This document shows, one piece after another, positions 7,528-15,863 of a stretch of DNA of 46,516 nucleotides. The notes beneath the pieces are model-generated. The model saw only the letters and a list, made by a program, of their open reading frames with translations, made no database searches and was not told the DNA's origin. Source of the DNA: CAYNLK01 sp964398055 (GTDB taxonomy: Bacteria; Chloroflexota; Anaerolineae; 4572-78; J111); contig CAYNLK010000046.1 of NCBI GenBank assembly GCA_964398055.1, positions 1 through 46,516 on the forward strand. The letters run 5' to 3'. The translations under genes and the position numbers were made by a program. The first letter of the stretch is position 1, and every line of letters starts with the position of its first letter.

Positions 7528-8816
7528 AGGGCAATCCCCCTGCCAATTTGATAGGCGTCTTTCAGCATATCCAACCAGGAAACCTGGCTAGCCATATTTT
7601 TTCGCAGCGACTGGTAAAGATTCCTGGCCGGCTCGGTCTGCACCGAGAACATATCCTCCATAATCGAACAGACAAAGTCGGGGTAAACGTTAAACAGGCG
7701 CTTGTTTTCCAGCAGGGGATAGGTCCGTTGGAAGGTACGCATATCCTGGTAAACTGAACTCTCTTTGAAATATTGCTCATACGCTGAGAGGCCCGCGGCG
7801 GAGAAGTCGCCCTTTTCTTTGGCGGCGATAATGGCTTTGGCCGCGGCGGCGGCCGATGCGACCGCCACGTCCATCCCGCGCAGGGTCATGACGTTGTTCA
7901 GCAACAACCGGGCGGCGCTGCCGGCCACCACGTAACCGTTGCCGTACAGTTGGGGGATCAAATGAAAGCCGCCCCGATGCACGGTTTGGGCCGAATACTC
8001 GACCACTTCGCCGCCCCGGATCAGGCGGGTGATCAAAGGATGGGCTTTGAACTCGTCCAGCACTTCGTGGGGTTGGCGTTTGCTGTGGTAAAGGGAGTTG
8101 ATTTTGACCACTACCCCCAGCGAGAGGGTATCTTTGTTGGTGTACAGGAACCCACCCCCCTCGATCCCGGCAGTGTGGCCGACCAGGGTGTAGGCCGCCC
8201 CCTCTTCAGCCGAGGCGCATTGGAACCGGTCGGTAATGGTCTCGGCCGGCAGGGCAATGATCTCTTTGACTCCCAACGACACATCTTTGGCGTTAAAATC
8301 CTGGCGCAGGCCGGCTTTTTTCAACAGTTGGGAGCGCGTCCCTTCGGCCACAATCACCACATCCGCCGGAAGCTCATCGTCGCCGGCTTTCAGGCCCCAG
8401 ACCCGGCCATCCTCCAGCAACAACTCGTCAACCCGGTAGCCGGGGATGATCATGGCACCCGCCGCTTCCGCCTGCTCGGCCAGCCAGGGATCGAACCTGG
8501 CTCGCAGAACGCTGAAAGCGTTATACGGTGCCGTTACGCCGGCCTCGCTCCGAAAGTTGAGCGCGGTTGAGGCGCCATTGCCCAAGAAAACGATGCTGTG
8601 GCCGGCGATGGCTCGCTCAACCGGGGCCTCTTCCCAAAAATTGGGAAAAATTTCGTGGTAGATTTTGGAATAAATGAGGCCGCCCGAGACATTTTTGCTG
8701 CCGGGATATTGGCCCCGCTCGACCACGACAACCTGCAAACCGGCTTTGGCCAGGAGATAGGCGGCGGTCACTCCGGCCGGTCCGGCGCCGACAATGGCGA
8801 CATCGAATTTATCCAC
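7524..8816 (-). CDS. fixC: FixC-like ETF:quinone oxidoreductase, FAD subunit
   Basis: A 430-aa flavoprotein of the FixC/geranylgeranyl-reductase-like family. The N-terminal G-A-G-P-A-G FAD motif is at residues 10-15, the E-R-G segment at 33-35, and the K-N-V-S-G-G-L-I-Y region at 41-49 is characteristic of FixC/ETF-QO. It re-oxidises ETF and reduces quinone at the membrane. The start is a GTG with GAGGTG 8 nt upstream. It is the first gene of the fixCX-etfBA-FAD dehydrogenase operon, transcribed from operator B about 80 nt upstream. Confidence 0.9.
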   Translation of the reverse strand: MDKFDVAIVGAGPAGVTAAYLLAKAGLQVVVVERGQYPGSKNVSGGLIYSKIYHEIFPNFWEEAPVERAIAGHSIVFLGNGASTALNFRSEAGVTAPYNAFSVLRARFDPWLAEQAEAAGAMIIPGYRVDELLLEDGRVWGLKAGDDELPADVVIVAEGTRSQLLKKAGLRQDFNAKDVSLGVKEIIALPAETITDRFQCASAEEGAAYTLVGHTAGIEGGGFLYTNKDTLSLGVVVKINSLYHSKRQPHEVLDEFKAHPLITRLIRGGEVVEYSAQTVHRGGFHLIPQLYGNGYVVAGSAARLLLNNVMTLRGMDVAVASAAAAAKAIIAAKEKGDFSAAGLSAYEQYFKESSVYQDMRTFQRTYPLLENKRLFNVYPDFVCSIMEDMFSVQTEPARNLYQSLRKNMASQVSWLDMLKDAYQIGRGIAL

Positions 8817-8886
8817 GTTGACTACACCTCATCGATTGATGATCTCTGACTCACGTAAAATCTAATTCATCTCACTGAATTTTTGG

Positions 8887-8959
8887 CCTTTAGTCCACGT
8901 TCAATTTATCACAAAAGCGGTAAGGAGGGCATAAAGAAGATATAAAGAAAACGTAAAGA
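8887..8959 (-). promoter_or_regulatory. Operator B: four 11-bp-spaced boxes, -10 and shared start motif
   Basis: Plus-strand boxes TAAGGA (8921), TAAAGA (8932), TAAAGA (8943) and TAAAGA (8954) are spaced exactly 11 bp. On the minus strand a candidate extended -10 (TGT-GATAAA, hexamer 8910-8905) starts exactly 10 nt after the last box. A 12-nt word, CCTTTAGTCCAC on the plus strand at 8887-8898, sits near the expected transcription start and is also present at operator D. It precedes the fixC operon. Confidence 0.85.
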
Positions 8960-8980
8960 TTACTGGGATTGTCCGGCGCA

Positions 8981-9022
8981 ATAAAAAATGCCTGCGCTCA
9001 GCCAAATATGAGCGCAGGCATT
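8981..9022 (-). terminator. Rho-independent terminator of the ureide operon
   Basis: A perfect 14-bp stem (8987-9000 with 9009-9022) and an 8-nt loop, followed on the minus strand by TTTTTTAT. It lies 20 nt after the stop of the knotted carbamoyltransferase gene and closes the operon that starts at 17867. Confidence 0.92.
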
Positions 9023-9041
9023 CAAATTTTACGATAGCCGC

Positions 9042-10094
9042 TTACGGGATGATACAGGCCATCACACCCTTTTGGGCATGCAGCCGGTTCTCGGCCTCAT
9101 TGAAACAGGCTTCGCCCCACTTCCCATCCAACACGGCATCCGACACCTCAGCGCCGCGCTCACACGGCAGGCAGTGCATATACTGGGCTGTTGGCTTGGC
9201 CAGGTTCATGCGCTTTTCGTCGGCAATCCATCCCTTGTATTTGTTAAACAGTTTCATCATTTCATCTTTTTCCGGCTGCTTGGTTACGGGCGGCAGCAGG
9301 TCCAGGCAGACATAGTTCTTGGCGTAGACCACGTCGGCATTTTCGCAGGCATCTTCCATGTTTTCAACCACTTGATAAGAGCCGCCGCTGCTTTCCGCAT
9401 TGGCGCGGATGTCCGCTTCAATGGCCGGGTCGATGCGCATCTCAGGTGGGCGGGCAAAAACAACATCGGCCCCAAAGAGGCTGGCCATATACATAAAGTC
9501 ATGGTGCGGGGCGATGGGTTTTTTGGGGCTGGAGCCATACGTCCAGGTGACGCCAATTTTGCGCCCGCGCAGATCTTTACCAAACAGTTCCCATAAAGCC
9601 ATGGCATCAGCCATCCCCTGGCAGGGGTGGTAAATGTTATCTTCCATGTTAATGACAGGCGCGTGGGACCATTTGGCAAATTCTTTAATGATCCGGTAGC
9701 TTTTGTCGTATTCCCAACCGACTACATCGCCTAAAATACGGATAGAAATCGCATCGCCCATGCGGGACAGAACGCGGGCCACATCGGAAATTCGCTCCGA
9801 CGCATAACCCATATCTTCGCCTTCCAGGGTGGGCAGGCGGGTGGCTGACGGTTCCAGGAAATGGGCATGGCCGCCTAACTGAAAAATACCGGCTTCAAAG
9901 CTGTTGCGCGTCCGCAGGCTGGGGTTGAAAAACATCATGAATAGGGTGCGGCGCGGCAAAAGATCATCATGGGCGCGGCGCATTGTATAATCAGCTTTCA
10001 AACGTAACCCCATATCCAACATCGTCTCAAGTTCGGCCTTACTAAAATCTTGCAGCCGAATAAAATCACGACCTTTTAAACCTTCAGTAATCAT
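9042..10094 (-). CDS. Knotted-type carbamoyltransferase (YgeW/acetylornithine carbamoyltransferase-like)
   Basis: A 350-aa aspartate/ornithine carbamoyltransferase superfamily member. The carbamoyl-phosphate motif is F-F-N-P-S-L-R-T-R-N-S-F-E (residues 55-67), where S-L-R-T-R replaces the usual S-T-R-T as in acetyl/succinylornithine enzymes and YgeW. Also visible are H-P-C-Q-G-M-A-D and M-H-C-L-P-C-E-R-G. The W-T-Y-G-S-S-P-K-K-P-I-A segment resembles the proline-rich loop threaded by the knot in this subgroup. YgeW has no settled substrate. In this operon the enzyme may run phosphorolytically on a carbamoylated ureide product to give carbamoyl phosphate for carbamate kinase (inference). Last gene before the operon terminator. 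Confidence 0.8.
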   Translation of the reverse strand: MITEGLKGRDFIRLQDFSKAELETMLDMGLRLKADYTMRRAHDDLLPRRTLFMMFFNPSLRTRNSFEAGIFQLGGHAHFLEPSATRLPTLEGEDMGYASERISDVARVLSRMGDAISIRILGDVVGWEYDKSYRIIKEFAKWSHAPVINMEDNIYHPCQGMADAMALWELFGKDLRGRKIGVTWTYGSSPKKPIAPHHDFMYMASLFGADVVFARPPEMRIDPAIEADIRANAESSGGSYQVVENMEDACENADVVYAKNYVCLDLLPPVTKQPEKDEMMKLFNKYKGWIADEKRMNLAKPTAQYMHCLPCERGAEVSDAVLDGKWGEACFNEAENRLHAQKGVMACIIP

Positions 10095-10143
10095 TTAAAG
10101 TCTCCTTGTTTTTTACTTATCATTTTAGACTCAATTATTTTTG

Positions 10144-10171
10144 ATAGCCGAAGATGAGTTGTTTCGGCTAT
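10144..10171 (-). other. Intercistronic hairpin between the IlvC-like and carbamoyltransferase genes
   Basis: ATAGCCGAA (10144-10152) pairs with TTCGGCTAT (10163-10171) in a 9-bp stem. No T run follows on the minus strand, so it looks like an mRNA-processing or stabilising hairpin, or a partial terminator. Confidence 0.5.
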
Positions 10172-10187
10172 GACAACACTCTATCGA

Positions 10188-11174
10188 TTACCCTTCCCCA
10201 AAGAGCCTGCGCCATTCCTGACCGGTCTCTTCCATTTTAGAGGCGGCGCCGGTACGGCGCATCCGGTGCAGGCGTGGCATCCCCAACTGCCATTCTTCCA
10301 TCCAGCGGGCGGCAAATTCACCCCGTTCGGTTTCTGCAAAGATTTTCTGGATTTCGTCGTAGTTGATCACCCGCGGCCCGCTCATCCGGACGGCAAATTC
10401 ACAGGTGCGGCTGCTCCGTTCGGAGATATAAGGCTCGATACCAATCTCATCCATTACATCGACGACCGTACGCAGCGAACGGATGGCTTTGGCGTAAGCA
10501 AAATGAGGCGGATAACCATTATCCACCATCGTGTTGAACACAGCCTTCATCAGGTGAATAGTGCCGCCATAAAGGACCTGCTCCTCAAAGTTATCGCCCT
10601 CAGTTTCATGCTGGAACGACAACTCCACCACCCCCACCCGGGTACTGCCGGCCGCTTTGGCCAGAGCCAGGACAATGGCCATCGCCTCACCGGTCACATC
10701 CTGGTCCACTGCCACCGCGCCGTAGATGCCGGAGCCTTCCAGAAACTTCTTGCGAACCATATGGCCTGGCGCGTTGGGCACGTACAACACCACGTTCACA
10801 TTCTTGGGTGGCTTGATAACACCGTACAGCACGTTAAAGCCGTGGGCAAAACTGAGGGTGCTGTTGGGCTTGAGGTTGTTGTGAATCGACTGAGCGTAAA
10901 CGGGCGGCTGGGCGGGATCGGCCAGCAGCACGTGAACCACGTCGCCTCGTTTGACCGCGTCGGCAATCGACATCACCTCAAAACCATCGGCCGCGGCGTT
11001 GTCCCAATCCGGGAAACGATCTCGCGGACCTGCGCCCACAATCACGTTCAAACCGCAATCCCGGAAACATTGCGCTTGAGGCCCACCCTGAATGCCATAT
11101 CCAAGCACGGCAATCACCTTATCTTTGAGCACATCCAGGCTCACATCTTCATCGCGGTAAACTTTGTTTTCCAT
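10188..11174 (-). CDS. Ketol-acid reductoisomerase (IlvC) homologue lacking isomerase active-site residues
   Basis: A 328-aa class-I IlvC-like protein. The Rossmann motif G-Y-G-I-Q-G (25-30), the F-A-H-G-F-N block (His111) and the first part of the metal site (Asp194, Glu198) are kept. The family's catalytic Lys in K-G-P-G-H is Asn134 (N-A-P-G-H), and the two metal-binding Glu of the F-E-C-L-H-E helix are Lys229 and Ser233. Normal isomeroreduction in branched-chain synthesis is therefore unlikely, and no other ilv gene is nearby. It sits directly after AllE, where a ureidoglycolate dehydrogenase (AllD) would be expected, so an NAD(P)-linked oxidation of ureidoglycolate to oxalurate is my best guess; that is inference. 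Confidence 0.75.
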   Translation of the reverse strand: MENKVYRDEDVSLDVLKDKVIAVLGYGIQGGPQAQCFRDCGLNVIVGAGPRDRFPDWDNAAADGFEVMSIADAVKRGDVVHVLLADPAQPPVYAQSIHNNLKPNSTLSFAHGFNVLYGVIKPPKNVNVVLYVPNAPGHMVRKKFLEGSGIYGAVAVDQDVTGEAMAIVLALAKAAGSTRVGVVELSFQHETEGDNFEEQVLYGGTIHLMKAVFNTMVDNGYPPHFAYAKAIRSLRTVVDVMDEIGIEPYISERSSRTCEFAVRMSGPRVINYDEIQKIFAETERGEFAARWMEEWQLGMPRLHRMRRTGAASKMEETGQEWRRLFGEG

Positions 11175-11281
11175 TTTATTGACTCTCCTCTTTTGTTAGA
11201 CTTAATTGGATAGGTAATAGCCAGTTGTAGGTGATCGATCCGTGTTGGGATGGAACAGATCACATTGAGATTGATCCCCCC

Positions 11282-12070
11282 TTACAGACCAGCCACATAA
11301 TCCCGATTGACATCTTTATAAAGGATGTACCGCCCTGTTTCCCAGCCTGAAGCCACGAAGTATTGCGGGCAATACGGGGCCATATAGATGTAGTCGTCTT
11401 TTTGCACCTCGATCAGATCGCCGTTCAGGTAATAAATCCCCCGGCCATCCAGCATGTAGAGGCCGTGCTCCATAATGTGGGACTCAACAAAGCTGAAATG
11501 GATACCCGGCGTAAAGATCAGCAGGTTAAAGGCCATATCGTAGCCCAACTCATCATCGTAGGGGATGAGGTGCTTTTCCACATAGGTATCTTCGGCAATG
11601 GCCTCGACGTCTTTTTCATTGGAAATGATAGTCGCCGGAACGTTTACGCCGGCCACAGGCTCGTAACGGCGGCGCAACCAGAGCATCCGGGTGAGACCGG
11701 GGCCGGTATTGATGAAACCGAAGGCAGTATCGGGTGGCAGCCAGACATAACCACCGGTCTCCAGTTGATGGCTTTGGCCGTTCGTCTCAAATTGAACGCC
11801 GCCCTCGATGACAAACAAAAATTGTTCAAACTCCTGCTGAATCGGTTTGACCGTACCGCCGCCCGCTCTAACCAGCAGTTCGTGCTCTGTAAATTTGGCC
11901 CCCAGGGCCGGCGTAGTCATCACCCTGGCGGTAACACCCTTGAAGCCAGGCAGGATGCTTTCGACCCGGTCACCCTTGGCCAGAATAGCATAAACGCCGG
12001 GTTTGGTGATGGACCGGGATTTGGTCGTAATATCGGCTGGTACCTTGGTTACATCTTCAACTTTAGCCAC
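11282..12070 (-). CDS. allE: (S)-ureidoglycine aminohydrolase
   Basis: A 262-aa bicupin matching E. coli AllE (YlbA) end to end. The start has I-I/L-P-G-F, the middle F-x-F-V-I-x-G, and the C-terminal cupin carries the Mn ligands in E-S-H-I-M-E-H (Glu, His, His) and the later Gln of C-P-Q-Y, ending D-x-N-R-D as in E. coli. It releases ammonia from (S)-ureidoglycine to give (S)-ureidoglycolate in allantoin breakdown. The start is GTG with GAGGAGG 8 nt upstream; an ATG slightly upstream is out of frame. It lies between the M20 amidohydrolase and the IlvC-like gene. Confidence 0.93.
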   Translation of the reverse strand: MAKVEDVTKVPADITTKSRSITKPGVYAILAKGDRVESILPGFKGVTARVMTTPALGAKFTEHELLVRAGGGTVKPIQQEFEQFLFVIEGGVQFETNGQSHQLETGGYVWLPPDTAFGFINTGPGLTRMLWLRRRYEPVAGVNVPATIISNEKDVEAIAEDTYVEKHLIPYDDELGYDMAFNLLIFTPGIHFSFVESHIMEHGLYMLDGRGIYYLNGDLIEVQKDDYIYMAPYCPQYFVASGWETGRYILYKDVNRDYVAGL

Positions 12071-12101
12071 TGCATAAACCTCCTCATCATTTTTGGCAAA
12101 A

Positions 12102-13334
12102 TTAGTTAGTGAGCCACCGCAACGCCAACAGGGTCAAAAATCGGGTGGCTTCGATTAATTGCTCAATAGAAATATGTTCGTCGGCGGCATGGGCCACCGC
12201 GGGGTCGCTGGGGCCAAAGATGATGATCGGGATACCATCACCGGCAAACCAACGCCCATCGCTGGTTTGCACATAGCCGGTGAGGTCGCGCCTCTCCCCG
12301 CAGACCGCCTGCAACACTTCATTAGCCAGCCCAACAAACGGCTCATCAGGCGGGGTGTTGATATTGGGCGCCACCTCGCCGCTGGAAAAAAGTTCATACC
12401 GGAGGGGTTCAACCGTTTCACCGTATTCGTCCAGCAGTTCCCTGATCTCGGCCATGGCCATCTCCCGGGTTTCGCCGGGGATCAAGCGCCGGTCCAGCTC
12501 CACTTTGCAGCGCTCCGGCACAATGCTCCATTGGATACCGCCTTGAATCGTGCCAACGTTGAGCGTCGGCGGCGGCAGGAAGGGTACAGCCTTAGCCTGT
12601 AATCGAGGGAAAAGCTTATCTTGAAGCCAAGTTAAGGCGCGAGCGGTTTTAAGTACGGCATTTTCGCCGGCCCAGGGCATGGCCCCGTGGGCGCTCTTGC
12701 CAAACACGGTCAGGTCGATCCCGCAGGCCACTCGCTCACCGATTGCCACGCGATTATTGGTTTGCTCGCCAACCACCAGGTAATCAGGGGCCAGCACCCC
12801 GGCATCGTGCAGCCATTTGCTGCCCACCAGCCCGCCGGACTCTTCATCGGCCACCACGGCTGCCTGCAAACAGCCATCCAACGAAACTCCGGCCCGGGCC
12901 AGGGCGACCAAAGCCATAACCTGGGCCACCACACTGCCTTTATCGTCGCCGGCGCCCCGACCATAAATACGGCCATTCTTGATTTCGCCGGCAAAGGGAT
13001 CGCTGCTCCAGCGGGCCAATTCACCCGCCGGGACGGTGTCGATGTGGGCGTGGTACATCAATTTTGGCGACTCGCGGCCGGTTGATAATGTCGCCAGAAG
13101 GCTGGGTTGGAGATCATGCCGGGCCTTTATCTCAAAACCAATGCCTGCGGTGGACAGTTTGTGAGCCACCACTTCGATGGCCGCCCGACAATCACCGGGC
13201 GGGTGGTCGCTCCGTTGCCGGATAAGGGCTTGCAGGAAAGCGGTAACTTCGGCTTGATCAATTAGCCCCAGAACCCTTTGCTCCAAAGCTGACAACTGGC
13301 CACTCTTGGTTGGCGGAGTAGAGATCTTGCCCAT
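12102..13334 (-). CDS. M20-family amidohydrolase (ArgE/DapE-like), candidate allantoate/ureide hydrolase
   Basis: About 410 aa. The M20 motifs are Y-H-A-H-I-D-T-V, G-R-G-A-G-D-D-K-G, D-E-E-S-G-G, a G-E-Q-T in place of the usual G-E-P-T, and a late V-A-H-A-A-D-E-H-I-S. It belongs to the ArgE/DapE subgroup, not the AllC/HyuC subgroup, yet it occupies the operon position of allantoate amidohydrolase between AllB and AllE. It may substitute for AllC (inference). Two starts are possible: the ATG at 13334, chosen here, or a TTG at 13355 that overlaps the allB stop (TTGA). Both have weak ribosome sites. Confidence 0.8.
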   Translation of the reverse strand: MGKISTPPTKSGQLSALEQRVLGLIDQAEVTAFLQALIRQRSDHPPGDCRAAIEVVAHKLSTAGIGFEIKARHDLQPSLLATLSTGRESPKLMYHAHIDTVPAGELARWSSDPFAGEIKNGRIYGRGAGDDKGSVVAQVMALVALARAGVSLDGCLQAAVVADEESGGLVGSKWLHDAGVLAPDYLVVGEQTNNRVAIGERVACGIDLTVFGKSAHGAMPWAGENAVLKTARALTWLQDKLFPRLQAKAVPFLPPPTLNVGTIQGGIQWSIVPERCKVELDRRLIPGETREMAMAEIRELLDEYGETVEPLRYELFSSGEVAPNINTPPDEPFVGLANEVLQAVCGERRDLTGYVQTSDGRWFAGDGIPIIIFGPSDPAVAHAADEHISIEQLIEATRFLTLLALRWLTN

Positions 13335-13351
13335 CTCAGGTTGGTTACACC

Positions 13352-14731
13352 TCAAATCAAGCGACCATAGGGTTGGCTACGGCGCAGTAATTGGCCAAAG
13401 CCGGGCTGAACCATGATCTGGCCATTATGATAAACCGTAACTCCCCGGACAATGGTTCGCTCAACCGCGCCCTTAAACGAACATCCGCTATAAGCGCTAT
13501 GCTTATTTTTGTAAAAGAGATCGTCTACGCTCAGAGTCCAGTCTCGTTCCAGATCGACTACCACCAGATCAGCATCGGCGCCGGGCAATAACGATCCCTT
13601 GCGGGGATAGAGACCGAAAATACGGGCCGGATTGGCCGACATCATTCTGACCACAGCGGGGAGAGGCAGGCCCCGTTTATGCACCCCTTCGGTCAGGATG
13701 GTCGGCAGCATCGACTGCACCCCACTGATACCGCCCCAGGCCTGCCAGATGTTGTCCATACCGGGTTCTTTGTCGGCCCAGGGACAGGGTGAGTGGTCGG
13801 AGGCAATCGTGTCAACCAGACCGGCTAACACGCAAGCCCACAAAATCTCCACCTCGGCTCGATCCCGGATGGGGGGCGCGCATTTGGCCGCCGGGCCAAT
13901 CCGCACAAAGTCAGCTTGGTCAAAGAAGAGATAGTGGGGACAGGTTTCAACTGTCACGTTGACGCCGTCACGTTTGGCTTGGTCAACCGCCTCGATCCCC
14001 GCGGCAATCGTCACGTGGACGATATGGAGATTGCCGCCTGACACTTTGGCCCAGTAGATGGCCCGTTGAATGGCCTCCAGCTCAGTAAAGGGTGGGCGAG
14101 ACTCCGGCCAGGCGGCCCGGTCGGTGCGGCCGGCGGCGCGAAGTTGCTGGCCCAGCAACGCGGTCACATGCTCACTCTCGGCGTGCACGGCCACCAGGTT
14201 GCCTAACTCCCGGGCCTGCCTCAGGCCGGCGTACAACACGTCATCATCAACCCGGGCAAAATCCACGCCGCTGTTGCTCATAAAAGCCTTGTAGCCGATG
14301 ACGCCTTGCTCGTGCAGCCCTGCCAGCGCCTCCAGGTTGTTATCGACCAGGCCGCCCCAGTGAGCGTAATCGATCACGGCCTCTGATTGCACCGCCGCCC
14401 GTTTGTGCCGCAGCTTGGCGGCGTCAATTGTAGGCGGGGTTGCATTCAGGGGCATTTCCATTACCGTGGTGATGCCGCCGGCGGCCGCGGCCATACTGCC
14501 GGTGCGGTAGCCTTCCCAATGTTCGCGACCCGGTTCATTGAAATGAACGTGGTCGTCAACCAGGCCGGGCAACACCACTTTACCTTGCAGGTCAATAATT
14601 TTGTCGGCCTCAAGCACTACGTCGCCGGACACAAGCTGGCTAATCTGACCCTGCGCGACGACGACACCCCCTGTGAACACACCCTCTTCAGTTACAATCA
14701 GCCCGTTTCTTAGATAGAGCTCTGCTTTCAT
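13352..14731 (-). CDS. allB: Allantoinase
   Basis: A 459-aa cyclic amidohydrolase aligning with E. coli AllB throughout: D-D-H-V-H-F-N-E-P-G-R-x-H-W-E-G-Y (metal His pair and substrate loop), G-Y-K-A-F-M-S (carboxylated Lys), V-H-A-E, H-V-T, E-T-C-P-H-Y, and S-D-H-S-P-C-P (catalytic Asp). It hydrolyses allantoin to allantoate. The start is placed at the ATG at 14731, where the homology begins and an AGAGAG site lies upstream; a 53-residue longer reading would run into the carbamate kinase gene. It follows carbamate kinase 1 by 19 bp. Confidence 0.93.
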   Translation of the reverse strand: MKAELYLRNGLIVTEEGVFTGGVVVAQGQISQLVSGDVVLEADKIIDLQGKVVLPGLVDDHVHFNEPGREHWEGYRTGSMAAAAGGITTVMEMPLNATPPTIDAAKLRHKRAAVQSEAVIDYAHWGGLVDNNLEALAGLHEQGVIGYKAFMSNSGVDFARVDDDVLYAGLRQARELGNLVAVHAESEHVTALLGQQLRAAGRTDRAAWPESRPPFTELEAIQRAIYWAKVSGGNLHIVHVTIAAGIEAVDQAKRDGVNVTVETCPHYLFFDQADFVRIGPAAKCAPPIRDRAEVEILWACVLAGLVDTIASDHSPCPWADKEPGMDNIWQAWGGISGVQSMLPTILTEGVHKRGLPLPAVVRMMSANPARIFGLYPRKGSLLPGADADLVVVDLERDWTLSVDDLFYKNKHSAYSGCSFKGAVERTIVRGVTVYHNGQIMVQPGFGQLLRRSQPYGRLI

Positions 14732-14750
14732 CGGTCTCTCTTGAATAGGG

Positions 14751-15710
14751 TCAGGCCACAATGGTTGTGCCGGTTTCACCCTTAAGGGCGCGTGAGATAT
14801 TCTCCGGGTTGGTGATGATAGCTTTCTGTCCCCCCCGTTCCAGGAACCAGATGCAGGCCTGAATCTTGGGCGCCATACTGCCTTTGGCAAAATGAGTCCC
14901 TTCGGCCATGTACTGCTTCGCCTCGGCCAGAGTCATCTGATCCAGCCATTTCTCATCCGGTTTGCCAAAATTGAGGGCCACTTTTTCCACGGCGGTGCTA
15001 ATGATCAGGAGTTCCGCACCGATAGCGTTGGCCAGCAGCGAGGAGGCATAGTCTTTGTCTATCACGGCGGCAATGCCTTTGAGCTTACCATCCTCATCGG
15101 CCACCACCGGAATGCCGCCGCCGCCGACGGTAATCACACACATGCCGGCGCCAATCAGTTGTTTGACCGCCGGCTCTTCCACCACGCGTTTGGGCAGGGG
15201 CGAAGGGACAACCCGTCGCCAACCGCGACCGGCATCTTCCACCATATCCCAACCTTCTTTTTCCTTCCTTTCCCTGGCCTCCTGCTCGTCCATAAAGCCG
15301 CCGATGGGCTTGGTGGGATTCTTAAAAGCCGGGTCATTTCTATCGACTTCAACCTGGGTCACAATGGTGGCTACCGGCTTGTCAATATTGCGGACCAGGA
15401 ACTGGTTATACAGATTTTGTTGCAGGGCATAGCCGGTGGCGCCCTGGGTATCGGCCCCGCAGTAGTCCAACGGAACCTCGTGTACGCCTTCTACTCTGTG
15501 GGCGATTTCTGATCGCCGCAGGACAAAGCCTACCTGCGGACCATTGCCGTGGCCGATGGCCACCGTCCAACCCTGTTCGATCATATCGGCAATGTGGATA
15601 CTGGTTTCGTAAACCGCCTGGTACTGGTGTTCCATCGATACCTTCTCTTTGCTAGTGATCAAGGAGTTTCCCCCGATCGCAATGACTGCAATTTTTTCTG
15701 CCATACTCAT
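14751..15710 (-). CDS. arcC: Carbamate kinase 1 (catalytic motifs intact)
   Basis: About 319 aa. It carries the full carbamate kinase set: I-G-G-N-S-L at the N-terminus, H-G-N-G-P-Q-V-G, G-A-D-T-Q-G-A-T-G-Y, P-T-K-P-I-G-G-F, G-G-G-G-I-P-V, V-I-D-K-D-Y-A and G-S-M-A-P-K-I. It converts carbamoyl phosphate plus ADP to ATP, ammonia and CO2, the energy-yielding end step of allantoin and arginine fermentation. It is the only one of the three carbamate-kinase-like genes here with all catalytic motifs. ATGs at 15710 and 15704 both follow AGGGAGA; either may be the start. Confidence 0.92.
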   Translation of the reverse strand: MSMAEKIAVIAIGGNSLITSKEKVSMEHQYQAVYETSIHIADMIEQGWTVAIGHGNGPQVGFVLRRSEIAHRVEGVHEVPLDYCGADTQGATGYALQQNLYNQFLVRNIDKPVATIVTQVEVDRNDPAFKNPTKPIGGFMDEQEARERKEKEGWDMVEDAGRGWRRVVPSPLPKRVVEEPAVKQLIGAGMCVITVGGGGIPVVADEDGKLKGIAAVIDKDYASSLLANAIGAELLIISTAVEKVALNFGKPDEKWLDQMTLAEAKQYMAEGTHFAKGSMAPKIQACIWFLERGGQKAIITNPENISRALKGETGTTIVA

Positions 15711-15726
15711 CAATCTCCCTTAAAAG

Positions 15727-15815
15727 ATGGTTAGTTAGTTAGTTGGTTGGTTGGTTGGTTAGATAGTTGGTTAGTTGGTTGGTGGTTCAGCCAACTGGCA
15801 AACTATCCAACCAAC
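15727..15815. repeat. TTAGTTGGTTGG-type simple repeat array
   Basis: An irregular tandem of GGTTAGTTAGTTGG words ending AACTGGCAAACTATCCAACC, between the two carbamate kinase genes. The ending matches that of the copy at 3955-4014. The rest of this gap (to 15863) shows nothing else I recognise. Confidence 0.8.
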
Positions 15816-15863
15816 TGTTTTCATCTTCGTTGCCGCTGAAGGCGCAGGAACTGTCAGACAGCT

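Noticed and set aside
10170..11213. 347-codon plus-strand open frame
   Set aside because: It is antisense to the IlvC-like gene, which has family motifs and a proper ribosome site; the translated plus-strand sequence resembles nothing.
14732..14890. 53-residue N-terminal extension of allantoinase
   Set aside because: It is antisense-like Arg/Pro-rich sequence overlapping the carbamate kinase gene; AllB homology begins at the ATG at 14731, which has a ribosome site.
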